14,144 nt of DNA from an uncultured Collinsella sp. (lineage in GTDB: Bacteria > Actinomycetota > Coriobacteriia > Coriobacteriales > Coriobacteriaceae). Below, piece after piece: positions 1 through 6,505 of the stretch; the stretch's first letter is position 1; each line of letters opens with the position of its first letter. The notes beneath the pieces are model-generated. The model searched no databases, was not told the origin of the DNA, and was given only the letters and a program-made list of their open reading frames with translations. A program made the position numbers and the translations under genes. The DNA lies in NCBI GenBank assembly GCA_900551655.1, contig URWM01000012.1:1-14144 (forward strand), in the 5' to 3' direction.

Positions 1-49
1 ACGAGATTCCTCTACGTCTCGTGGGCTCGGAGATGTGTATAAGAGACAG
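1..49 (+). other. Illumina Nextera adapter (i7 side), not genomic
   Basis: Bases 1-7 match the end of the Illumina P7 arm, 8-15 are an 8-base index (TCCTCTAC), 16-30 match the Nextera Read 2 adapter, and 31-49 are the 19-bp Tn5 mosaic end AGATGTGTATAAGAGACAG. Genomic sequence starts at base 50. This is untrimmed library sequence left in the assembly, not a mobile element. Any reading frame that runs into it is artificial. Confidence 0.98.
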
Positions 50-122
50 CCTTTCGCGTTGCGGGGTCAAACTCGACATCGGTGCTGCCGCAGCCCTCGC
101 AAGTTATTCCGTTGACTTCCAT
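50..122 (-). CDS. Zinc-ribbon protein, N-terminal 24 codons only (truncated by contig end)
   Basis: Reading leftward from the ATG at 122-120 gives 24 codons, beginning MEVNGITCEGCGSTD and including FDPATRK, before the adapter begins. The CxxCG pair (Cys8, Cys11) followed by a 'DVEFDP' strand looks like the first half of a TFIIB-type zinc ribbon; the second CxxC would lie beyond the contig. The start is supported by a G-rich Shine-Dalgarno stretch (GTGGGGG) about six bases upstream and by the 54-bp gap after the preceding gene. This suggests it is the third gene of the SPFH operon. In Bacillus, YdjG (N-terminal zinc ribbon, membrane protein) is encoded beside the SPFH protein YdjI, so a YdjG-like role is plausible. 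Only the start is visible, so the rest of the protein is unknown. Confidence 0.6.
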
Positions 123-176
123 TAGTTACCCCCACTTCAACCATCAAAGCGCCCTGGCAAAAAGCAGCACAAGCCC

Positions 177-878
177 TTATTTGATGGCGGTCAGCGCCGC
201 ATTGCGCTTTTTCCAGATTTTGCGCGCATCACGGACAAGTCCGACCGTAACACCTGCTTGTTCGTCGGCACTCATGGAATTCGAGACAGCCTCAAGCGCG
301 ACGGAAAACTGTTGCTCGATCTCTTGAACATGGGGCTGTGACATGTTGGAACTAAAGGAGATGTCATCCTTGAGTGCTTTGAGCTCGGCTTTGACCTGAG
401 CGTCCTGCGCCATAGCAAGGAGCTGCCCAACATATGATCCGAACTGCACCGTTTGAACCGTTTTTTCGGCCACGGCGGCAACCCTTTGGTCCACCCGGCG
501 GGCATAAGAGCCAAGCCCCATCTGCACAAGGACAAGCGCGGCAAGAAGGACAACGTTTACGACAACCGGAATCGTACTGCCGCCCCACCCATACGCCATA
601 AACGCAAAATACGTGTTGGCAAGAAGGGCAACAACAAAGTAGGCACAGCTGGATGCGACCGGCAAATAGCGGATCTCGGTCGTGCTTTTGACCGTGGACT
701 GCCTATCGGACATGGTGGCCGAAATCGAAGCCATCGCAAAAGCCAAAACCCCAAAGCCAAGCGACATAACGAAGACGATAGGGTTCATCAGCGCGTTTTT
801 GCAGACAAACATGATTACAAGCCACGCCACCAAGACGATTGCCTCGCCCAAAATGACACGTTTAACAGAACCGTTCAT
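177..878 (-). CDS. Four-helix membrane protein of unknown function (SPFH operon)
   Basis: The 233-residue protein has four clear hydrophobic segments at about residues 8-26, 32-53, 72-96 and 102-122. A hydrophilic, helix-prone C-terminal half (about 125-233), rich in Gln, Ala and Glu, is probably cytoplasmic and may form a coiled coil. I recognise no catalytic motif and no family. The ATG at 878 is preceded by AAGGAG (887-892), which overlaps the stop codon of the SPFH reading frame (891-893); the two genes are 12 bp apart and surely co-transcribed. The truncated zinc-ribbon gene follows 54 bp downstream. The position between an SPFH protein and a zinc-ribbon protein matches that of a membrane partner in an envelope-stress module. 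It does not resemble the TPM-domain protein YdjH found at that position in Bacillus, so the parallel is only positional. Confidence 0.85.
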   Translation of the reverse strand: MNGSVKRVILGEAIVLVAWLVIMFVCKNALMNPIVFVMSLGFGVLAFAMASISATMSDRQSTVKSTTEIRYLPVASSCAYFVVALLANTYFAFMAYGWGGSTIPVVVNVVLLAALVLVQMGLGSYARRVDQRVAAVAEKTVQTVQFGSYVGQLLAMAQDAQVKAELKALKDDISFSSNMSQPHVQEIEQQFSVALEAVSNSMSADEQAGVTVGLVRDARKIWKKRNAALTAIK

Positions 879-890
879 CTTTGTTTCTCC

Positions 891-2012
891 TTATTGGATC
901 TTAGTTCCGCAATCGGGACAGAATTTGGTCCCCTCGGGCAACTCAGCCCCGCAGCTTGGACACTTTGGCGAGGCCAACCGGGTCCCGCACTCTAGGCAGA
1001 ACTTGGCACCGAGTGGGTTAAGATGCCCGCACGCCGGACACGCAACGCCCTGCTCGAGCTTCTGTCCACACTCAAGGCAGAACTTGGCACCCATCGGATT
1101 AACGTTTCCGCAGCTGGGACACTTGGGGCCGTTTTGCATACTTGCGGACGCGGGCGCCGTTCCGGCCATGGGAGCAACAGCGCCCATGGCCTGGTTAGCC
1201 AAGCTGGAAAAGCCAGCTCCAAATGCGCCGCCCATGCCAACACCCATGCCGAGCCCCATGCCGGCACCCATGAGGCCCGACGCGGCACTCCCCTCATTGC
1301 CCGCAGCGCTCTGCATAACGTCCATGCCGCGCTCCTGCTGATAGTTGTAGCCTTCGCGCGCACGCTTCCTGGCAAGCGCCTCGGACTCGATGTCCATCTG
1401 GGCAGCGTTGCCCTGCGCTTCGAGAATGCTCCGCTTGCGTTGAATCTTCATCTCGTTGATGGCGGCAAGATCCTCTTCGAAGGGCTTGATGCTGTTGAAC
1501 GAGAAATTATCGAGCGTGAGACCAAACTCATCAAAATAGTTAACGAGCTTGCCCTGCATCTGAGACGAGAAGTCGCTCAGATACGTCGCGATTTTTAGAA
1601 CGGAAACCCCCTGGTCAACAATCGCCTTGGCGAGCAGGTCAGGAACATACTCCAGGATTTTTGCCCGCATAAAGGAGGTTAGTTCTTCTCGCGTATAGCG
1701 ATCTCGCGTGCCCACGACCTTAACGAGGAACTTCCTCGCCTGAATGGGAACCAGACTCGAGTCATTCTGCTCGATATGCGCACCGAATAAACCAAAGGCA
1801 CGAACGTGAACGTTAACGTCTTCCTCAGGGTCTTGGACGATGATGGGCTCGGTCGTGCCCCAGCGCAGCTCGTTCATGTAGTTGGTATTGATAAAGTACA
1901 CAACGGAATGGAACGCCGAGCTACCGCCGGTAAGCGAATGGGCGGCATTGCGAAACGGGGCGAATCGGCTGTCACCCGTGTCGAGCTTGATCTTGCACGG
2001 ACCGACAAACAC
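891..2012 (-). CDS. SPFH-domain protein with three C-terminal zinc ribbons (main part, 5' end frameshifted)
   Basis: This frame encodes most of a stomatin/prohibitin-family protein of the COG4260 (YdjI, 'virion core protein-like') type. Counting from the GTG at 2012, residues about 1-180 are the SPFH fold (FVGPCKIKLDTGD, a VYFINT strand, a WGT..PI motif). Residues 180-235 are a charged helix (INEMKIQRKR to YNYQQERGMDV), 240-290 a Gly/Met/Ala-rich linker, and 297-370 three zinc ribbons with Cys pairs at 298/301-312/315, 325/328-339/342 and 351/354-365/368. SPFH proteins form oligomeric membrane-associated scaffolds; the Bacillus homologue belongs to the PspA envelope-stress complex. The GTG has no ribosome-binding site and cuts into the SPFH core. 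The true start is the ATG at 2266 in another frame (see 2015-2266), and one added base near 2033-2036 would give a 458-residue protein. It is either a fresh pseudogene or an assembly error. Confidence 0.85.
   Translation of the reverse strand: MFVGPCKIKLDTGDSRFAPFRNAAHSLTGGSSAFHSVVYFINTNYMNELRWGTTEPIIVQDPEEDVNVHVRAFGLFGAHIEQNDSSLVPIQARKFLVKVVGTRDRYTREELTSFMRAKILEYVPDLLAKAIVDQGVSVLKIATYLSDFSSQMQGKLVNYFDEFGLTLDNFSFNSIKPFEEDLAAINEMKIQRKRSILEAQGNAAQMDIESEALARKRAREGYNYQQERGMDVMQSAAGNEGSAASGLMGAGMGLGMGVGMGGAFGAGFSSLANQAMGAVAPMAGTAPASASMQNGPKCPSCGNVNPMGAKFCLECGQKLEQGVACPACGHLNPLGAKFCLECGTRLASPKCPSCGAELPEGTKFCPDCGTKIQ
895..1125 (-). repeat. Three tandem zinc-ribbon-coding units (27- and 26-codon period)
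   Basis: The 3' end of the SPFH gene holds three tandem ribbon modules, CPxCG-x8-KFCxxCG, with first Cys at residues 298, 325 and 351 of the 891-2012 frame. At DNA level the first two are closely similar: AGGCAGAACTTGGCACC recurs 81 bp apart, starting at about 994 and 1075. The module probably multiplied by in-frame duplication. Short near-identical tandem DNA of this sort can also change copy number or be collapsed by a short-read assembler. Confidence 0.7.
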
Positions 2013-2014
2013 GC

Positions 2015-2266
2015 TTACCTGAGAATCGCCGGCCCCGTAGCGTCGGTAGAACTGCCCGCCCCCATATTGTTGGTAAAAACAGCAATCTGTGACTGCGCGA
2101 CCTGGAGATAGGACCCGTTGGGAAAATCCTCGTAGGGATAGCGGAATGAGACAAGCGAGGCATCTTCGTCATTGCCAGGTTCCCATTTGATATTATCGAC
2201 AGAAAAGGCACCGAGTATTCCGCCGTGCTTTTCTTCCTTTTCGTTATCACTGTGGAACAGAGACAT
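2015..2266 (-). pseudogene. N-terminal fragment of the same SPFH gene (83 codons, then stop)
   Basis: The ATG at 2264-2266 has a good ribosome-binding site (AAAGGAAT, 2271-2278) and begins MSLFHSDNEKEEKHGG. The fragment carries the expected start of a COG4260 protein, including YLQVAQSQIAVFTNN, the first SPFH strands, and then stops at a TAA at 2015-2017. The next stretch of the family pattern (DSQVSVFVGPCKIKLDTG) continues in the -1 frame. Reading five rather than four G residues at complement 2033-2036 fuses both parts as ...SSTDATG-AGDSQVSVF.... I see no canonical X XXY YYZ slippery heptamer here, so a one-base deletion (real or artefactual) is more likely than programmed frameshifting. 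An ATG further upstream (2299) adds 11 residues but has no better ribosome-binding site. Confidence 0.75.
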
Positions 2267-2389
2267 ACTGATTCCTTTCGTTAATTCCAAACCACGCACT
2301 CCGCGTGTCTAATGAATTGCGAAATGCCGAGCCGACAGGCATGCCGAAAGTCCGTGCGCCCCAATCTATCCCCCGACTTAGCTTGGTAA

Positions 2390-2395
2390 ATTATA
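2390..2395 (-). promoter_or_regulatory. Probable -10 box (TATAAT) for the SPFH operon
   Basis: The complement reads GGGCTATAATTTACC, a perfect TATAAT, about 120 bp upstream of the SPFH start codon and just downstream of the tRNA-like gene. I find no good TTGACA at 16-18 bp; the nearest match (GTGACT) is about 20 bp away. The call therefore rests on the -10 box and its position. It would give a 5' leader of about 115 nt. Confidence 0.45.
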
Positions 2396-2463
2396 GCCCT
2401 CAATCCATCGCATTTAGTCACCCGCCGGCGAGCGGTAATAATGTCGCACCTTTGGTCAACTGA

Positions 2464-2553
2464 CGAAGAACCGGGAGGGTTCGAACCCCAGATACCCTTT
2501 TGGGGCATACCCGCTTAGCGGGCGAGTGTCTTCGGACTCTCGGTCAGCTCTTC
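2464..2553 (-). tRNA. tRNA-Ser(GCU)-like gene, probably degenerate
   Basis: The complement folds as a long-variable-arm tRNA of about 90 nt. The acceptor strands GAAGAGC and GTTCTTC pair throughout (one G-U), and the anticodon stem is CTCGC/GCGGG around loop CCGCTAA (anticodon GCT, serine AGC/AGU). The variable arm is ATGCCC/GGGTAT, the T-loop is TTCGAAC, and the discriminator is G with no encoded CCA. Several normally fixed features are broken. Position 33 is C instead of U, and the D-stem ACC/GAC has two mismatches. The D-loop lacks the usual GG pair, the T-stem TGGGG/CCTCC has a mismatch and a G-U, and two extra bases (CG) sit between T-stem and acceptor. These could pair with TG to make a 9-bp acceptor. 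I judge it a decayed or noncanonical copy; a normal tRNA-Ser(GCU) should exist elsewhere in the genome. Confidence 0.6.
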
Positions 2554-2654
2554 GTAACGGCCGTTTTAGCTGTAACTAAACTCGTCGGATGGAACAAGGG
2601 GAAAGGTATAGGAGCCGCGCACGCCGTAATGCCAAAATGCCTCGGCTAAAGTTA

Positions 2655-4145
2655 CTAGCTCTCGTGATAGGCCATAATCGACCGGCACGGATACCCTTCA
2701 GAGCCGCATTCCGCAGACGCTACGACCTTTCCGTCTTTATAAAACTCGACGTACCAAACGTACGTTGCCGCCCCCTCCCAATAGCTTGGCCTATCAGCGA
2801 CCTTGTACGTAATAGAGGCGTCATCTGGCACAATCAACTCGCGCTTGGCGTTTGCAATGAACGCATCCATGTCGGCGATCACGCCATCGTCGCCCGCAGC
2901 GGCCTCCCCATCGTCGCCGCTATCGGATGCCGCTTCAGATGGTGCTTGAGATGCGCCAGTTCGATCGTCTGCAGTGCCAGAGCCGTCCTTCAAAGAGCCC
3001 TCCGAAGGCTCCGCTCCTTTGAATGCCTTCCACATATCGCTGCTTGCAGACGGCTTTTCAATGTCGGCCTCCGGATGCTCCCCGGCAATCTCGTCAAGAA
3101 TTTTGCACGCTTCTTCACGCCCCTGGACCATCGTCTCCTGTGGTTTGCCACCATCCTCGACAGTCCTCACCAAGTAGGCGCCATTCTGTCTATCGAATTC
3201 CTTATTTTGAATTTGCACCGCGTCTACGACCTCAGGACCCTTTGCAGTAAGCGAAATATAGAAATCTGCCTGGTTACAATCCTGACTACAAGTAAATTTA
3301 ACGATGCCGTCCTTGCAGACAGTAATGACTTGGCTCTCACCCTGAGCAATAAAACCGTCATACCGATTCGTCATATTGCTGGAGCCTTCTACCATCTCTG
3401 ACGAAGGCATAACCGAAACGGCCTTTCCATCAACAAAGCAGTAGGCACCTACAATCGCCGAAATATCGTTCTGCGCATCGACAGACCCAATAAGCAGCTC
3501 GTCAATTCCGTCACCGTTCAAATCATCGAAAGCATAGTAGTAGTTTAAAAAGCCGGGAGCATTCTGGCTGTCATAAACGAATATCTGCCCCAACCCAGAA
3601 TCATCGCCGCGCCCCAGAGCCCAGTCGTCGTAGTTGGCAGTACCAGCTCCCTTCTGCTCGCAATAGCTCACAAAGTCCTCGTAACGCGCAACCACGCCCT
3701 CGTAGGCCTCGTGCGCTTTCTTGTTAGCTGCCGCGACCTTCTTTTTAGACGACTTATTCTCGACTGCAGCCGGCTGTTCCTGCTGCTGCAGCTGAGGCAG
3801 CACAAAGGCCTCGTAAGCTTTGACCAGTGCGTAGGCGACACCAGCGGTAAAGATGATTGCTGCAAGAATGGTGACAAACGTAGGCACGGCAAAACGGCCG
3901 ATCTGCCGACGCTGCATCATAAAGGCCGCAAAGGACATATGCTCAGAGGGCGCCGGAGAAGCGCTCTCTGCGCGAGATGCAGCAGGATCGCTCGTCGCTT
4001 TTCTATCAGCAGGCGCCTTTGGTGTACCTGAAGGAAGCGGCTGCTGAGCATTCGCCGGCGCATCATCCACATCCAACGGTTTTCCGCATGCGGAACAGTA
4101 TCGCGCCCCGTCTTTGATCTTTGCCCCGCAGCTTGCGCAGTACAT
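2655..4145 (-). CDS. Zinc-ribbon, single-pass membrane protein with outer FG-GAP/EF-like domain
   Basis: A 496-residue protein. Residues 1-21 are a zinc ribbon (Cys3, Cys6, Cys17, Cys20) and 25-70 a Pro/Ala/Ser-rich linker. Residues 70-86 are a basic juxtamembrane stretch (FMMQRRQIGRFAVPTF), 87-109 a single membrane helix, and 115-150 a Gln/Lys-rich stalk. Beyond it lies a long polar domain with a calcium-loop-like motif, DLNGDGIDE (208-216). An acidic Ser/Gly-rich spacer (about 370-430) leads to a small C-terminal domain ending YPCRSIMAYHES. Positive residues before the helix place the ribbon inside and the large domain outside. The ATG at 4145 follows a GGGGGG Shine-Dalgarno stretch. The ribbon-linker-helix part is paralogous to the protein at 9551-10768. 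Its function is unknown; it may be a sensor or anchor, and no enzyme motif is visible. Confidence 0.85.
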   Translation of the reverse strand: MYCASCGAKIKDGARYCSACGKPLDVDDAPANAQQPLPSGTPKAPADRKATSDPAASRAESASPAPSEHMSFAAFMMQRRQIGRFAVPTFVTILAAIIFTAGVAYALVKAYEAFVLPQLQQQEQPAAVENKSSKKKVAAANKKAHEAYEGVVARYEDFVSYCEQKGAGTANYDDWALGRGDDSGLGQIFVYDSQNAPGFLNYYYAFDDLNGDGIDELLIGSVDAQNDISAIVGAYCFVDGKAVSVMPSSEMVEGSSNMTNRYDGFIAQGESQVITVCKDGIVKFTCSQDCNQADFYISLTAKGPEVVDAVQIQNKEFDRQNGAYLVRTVEDGGKPQETMVQGREEACKILDEIAGEHPEADIEKPSASSDMWKAFKGAEPSEGSLKDGSGTADDRTGASQAPSEAASDSGDDGEAAAGDDGVIADMDAFIANAKRELIVPDDASITYKVADRPSYWEGAATYVWYVEFYKDGKVVASAECGSEGYPCRSIMAYHES

Positions 4146-4294
4146 ATATCCCCCCTAGAACTTCAGCATATCGAAACGATAGCCCACAGCCTGCAAACAG
4201 AAAAGGCCCAGGACAATTTGCTCGACTGTAAACCTTTTCTTTCACCTTTCAAATTCGCCTGACCCCACGCGGAAGGCATGCGACGGGCCACTTG

Positions 4295-4912
4295 CTAGGC
4301 GCGAGCCATGTGCAGCTTGATTGCCTTGAAGATGATGTTGACAACCGAGACGATAGGCCAAAGTGCCACCATCGTCATCGGGGCTAATTCGGGAACAACC
4401 GGAACCGCTCCGTGAATCACGCTGCCCAACCAGTAAAAAAGCATCAGAACAACGACAGGAAGGCCCACGAGAACCACAAGTTCGATTAGCATAATCGTGA
4501 TACCGATAATGCCGCCACCATAGACAAAGGGAAGCCTTACACCGCTGCGGTACAGCGAGATAATCACCTTCCAGGGACCAATCAGAAGCAGCGCCAGCAG
4601 AATCATATAGTCGAGCCCCAGCGAGCCCCCTCCCAGCACGTAATTGAAAAAGAGCACATAAAGCAACGAAATCACCGACGCTCGCGTAAGGGACCCGATG
4701 GACTCGCGAAGTGAATCTTGCAGGCAAGCAGCGGCCTCTGCATCCTCCGCCGCTTGAAACTGAGCCTCGACAGACTGGCTCTCAATCGGCCGGGCCTCAA
4801 CGTAAATCGCATCTCCCGCCGTGCTGGGCGCAGCCGTGACCGTAGGCGTTCCGCACACGCCACAGAACTTGGCGCCGTCGTTAATCTCTGCTCCACACTG
4901 TTTGCAATGCAT
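4295..4912 (-). CDS. Zinc-ribbon multi-pass membrane protein, function unknown
   Basis: A 205-residue protein that starts with the same zinc ribbon as its neighbours (Cys3, Cys6, Cys17, Cys20), followed by a polar acidic linker (about 24-70). Hydrophobic segments then lie at about 78-96, 102-120, 132-168 (one long or two short helices) and 179-198. The ribbon is followed by no catalytic motif that I recognise. The start ATG at 4912 has AAAGGA seven bases upstream. It is the first gene of the left minus-strand block, divergent from the plus-strand gene at 5052, and ends 149 bp before the zinc-ribbon protein at 2655-4145. I see no clear terminator or strong promoter in that gap, so joint transcription is possible. 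Shared ribbon type with the other membrane proteins suggests a common partner or assembly principle. Confidence 0.85.
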   Translation of the reverse strand: MHCKQCGAEINDGAKFCGVCGTPTVTAAPSTAGDAIYVEARPIESQSVEAQFQAAEDAEAAACLQDSLRESIGSLTRASVISLLYVLFFNYVLGGGSLGLDYMILLALLLIGPWKVIISLYRSGVRLPFVYGGGIIGITIMLIELVVLVGLPVVVLMLFYWLGSVIHGAVPVVPELAPMTMVALWPIVSVVNIIFKAIKLHMARA

Positions 4913-5051
4913 GATCGGGTCCTTTCTCGTTGCCCCTTTTCTTGACGATCACAAGATACGATTTGTCGTTTATCCGATATAGAGATTTTGACCGGGTAAT
5001 TATCCTAAACGTGCTACGCTATTAAACCTGCAGCTAGAGACAGGGGTAACA
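4913..5051. promoter_or_regulatory. Divergent intergenic region with weak promoter elements
   Basis: This 139-bp AT-richer region must carry promoters for the genes reading away on both sides. On the minus strand GGATAAT (around 5006-5012) could be a -10 box. On the plus strand TTGACC (4988-4993) and TGCTACGCT, an extended -10-like match near 5020-5028, are present but spaced 21 bp apart, too far for a standard promoter. A short inverted repeat ACGA-TTTG-TCGT lies at 4958-4969. None of these is strong on its own. Confidence 0.3.
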
Positions 5052-6410
5052 ATGTTTGAGTTCTCCCAAACACGCACCGTTGAAGGTTCGATTCCGTTTA
5101 AGAAAGTCAACCTCATAGAGAACGAACCCAATAGGCCCGTTGGCGAGGCCCAGCTTGTCTTTGAACTCTACATGCCCACCGAGCTGGCCGGCAGCAAAAG
5201 CAACGAAGGGCCCGCACACAGCGAGCGCCATGCCGATCTGATCAGGCTGGCATCATGCATCGAACCCACCGCCGTTAAAGAGCGGCCCTTCCGCGCAAGC
5301 CTCTTTAACGTACTTGATTACGCCGAACAGACCGGGCCGTTTTTTGGCAAGCACGCAATAGAATCCGTACGCGATTGGGCCAATGCCGCGATGGCAGCAC
5401 TTATTGCCATGCGCATCCAGGAATACCTCAACGGGAGCTGCACCATCGCAAAGGTCTCCGCATTGGAAAGAATCGAGAAATCAGTGGTAACCTGCGCGGC
5501 AAACGGGTCATCCTTCAAGATCTACACCACTATCCTGAGGGCGGGCGGAGATTATACCGACTCATTCAAAAGCCTGCCCATCGTGCGCAAAATCGAATCC
5601 GATGCGGGATATTTCTACGCCTTTATGTTTATGATCGACGAGGAAGAATCCCTCGTTGCACTCAACGTGCTCTCTTTTGAACACGAGCTCACCGCCAATG
5701 ACTTCAGTGTTTTGCAGGCGATGTTCTACATGGACGAGGACTCCAGCTCGGAGATTTCAGCGCGACTCAAGGTCAGCAATAGCGAGGAGAGCTTCTATGT
5801 AATCGACCCTCAAGCAGATATCCAGGAGCGCCGCGAAGAACTCGACAACGATGACCGCGATGCACTCACCGCTTTGGTGCAGGCGCTCGTGATCTCGCAT
5901 CTCTCGGGCGCGCACGTGGATGTGTTCCAGGGCAACGAATCCACAGGGTTCCTCTCGTTTGACAGCTATCTCTCGTGGCTCTGGTTTGATTTTTCGCGCA
6001 AGCTGAGCACCGTCAAGATCGGCTATTGTGAGCAGTGCGGACGCGCCTACTCACTTGCCGGGCATCGTGGCGTCAAACGGCACTACTGCAGCGATCGATG
6101 CAAGACCGATGCCAAAAACGAGCGCACGCGCAAGGAGACGGCAAAGATACGCGAGTTGTTTGGAACGGGCGCCAGCGTACGCGACATCGCCAACGAGATA
6201 GAACGTCCCGCGGCCTACGTACGCTCGCAGCTCAATAAATGGACCAAGCTCAAGCACGATCTGGATGAAGACATTGAGTTAAACGGCTTTGACAGCTCCG
6301 AGCTACTCAAGCGCTGTACCATTGAGAAGCTCGACCTCAACAACCTCCTCAACGCCAAGCGCAAAAAACAGATTCAGGACTTCGCCAAGCTCAAGCGACT
6401 CGTTAAGTAG
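5052..6410 (+). CDS. Unrecognised protein with C-terminal Cys4 zinc finger and putative HTH
   Basis: A 452-residue soluble protein with no signal peptide or membrane helix. I do not recognise the first 300 residues, a mixed alpha/beta region. At 326-350 is a zinc-finger-like pattern, CEQCG...HYCSDRC (Cys326, Cys329, Cys346, Cys350), similar in layout to the treble-clef and CGNR-type fingers at the C-termini of several bacterial proteins. It is followed by a basic segment and a helix-turn-helix-like stretch (about 362-390: IRELF..GASVRDIANEIERPAAYVRSQL), then a Lys-rich tail. The layout suggests nucleic-acid binding, perhaps a transcription regulator. The start ATG follows AGGGG at good spacing. 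It lies 95 bp upstream of, and on the same strand as, the ATPase gene, which has its own putative promoter. Confidence 0.8.
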   Translation: MFEFSQTRTVEGSIPFKKVNLIENEPNRPVGEAQLVFELYMPTELAGSKSNEGPAHSERHADLIRLASCIEPTAVKERPFRASLFNVLDYAEQTGPFFGKHAIESVRDWANAAMAALIAMRIQEYLNGSCTIAKVSALERIEKSVVTCAANGSSFKIYTTILRAGGDYTDSFKSLPIVRKIESDAGYFYAFMFMIDEEESLVALNVLSFEHELTANDFSVLQAMFYMDEDSSSEISARLKVSNSEESFYVIDPQADIQERREELDNDDRDALTALVQALVISHLSGAHVDVFQGNESTGFLSFDSYLSWLWFDFSRKLSTVKIGYCEQCGRAYSLAGHRGVKRHYCSDRCKTDAKNERTRKETAKIRELFGTGASVRDIANEIERPAAYVRSQLNKWTKLKHDLDEDIELNGFDSSELLKRCTIEKLDLNNLLNAKRKKQIQDFAKLKRLVK

Positions 6411-6445
6411 AAGCCCTGTCATTTCTTCTCCGTCCGACTGGAAAA

Positions 6446-6473
6446 TTGCTCACATACGTGTTAGTACTATATA
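6446..6473 (+). promoter_or_regulatory. Putative promoter of the ATPase gene
   Basis: TTGCTC (6446-6451) and TATATA (6468-6473) are separated by 16 bp and sit about 32 bp before the ATG at 6506, giving a short leader that contains GAGG as a ribosome-binding site. The -35 match is partial. The -10 lies inside the repeat described at 6457-6486, which supports a regulated promoter. Confidence 0.4.
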
Positions 6474-6486
6474 TGTTAGTAACACG
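6457..6486. repeat. Combined inverted and direct repeat, likely operator
   Basis: CGTGTTA (6457-6463) and TAACACG (6480-6486) form a perfect 7-bp inverted repeat 16 bp apart. Inside it GTTAGTA occurs twice in direct orientation (6460-6466 and 6475-6481), with a spacing of 15 bp and CTATATAT between. The element covers the putative -10 box of the ATPase gene, the expected place for a repressor or autoregulator. Confidence 0.55.
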
Positions 6487-6505
6487 CATATGAGCGAGGC
6501 ATGCC

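Noticed and set aside
2015..2066. Programmed ribosomal frameshift in the SPFH gene
   Set aside because: No X XXY YYZ heptamer in the zero frame and no obvious downstream pseudoknot; a single-base deletion explains the data more simply.
2281..2508. Minus-strand 75-codon open frame
   Set aside because: It starts inside the tRNA-Ser-like sequence and its first residues (GIWGSNPPG) are the usual translation of a tRNA T-arm; it also spans the TATAAT box.
4242..4727. Minus-strand 161-codon open frame overlapping the 205-residue membrane protein
   Set aside because: It is a shadow of the real gene at 4295-4912, which has the ribbon, membrane helices and a good ribosome-binding site.
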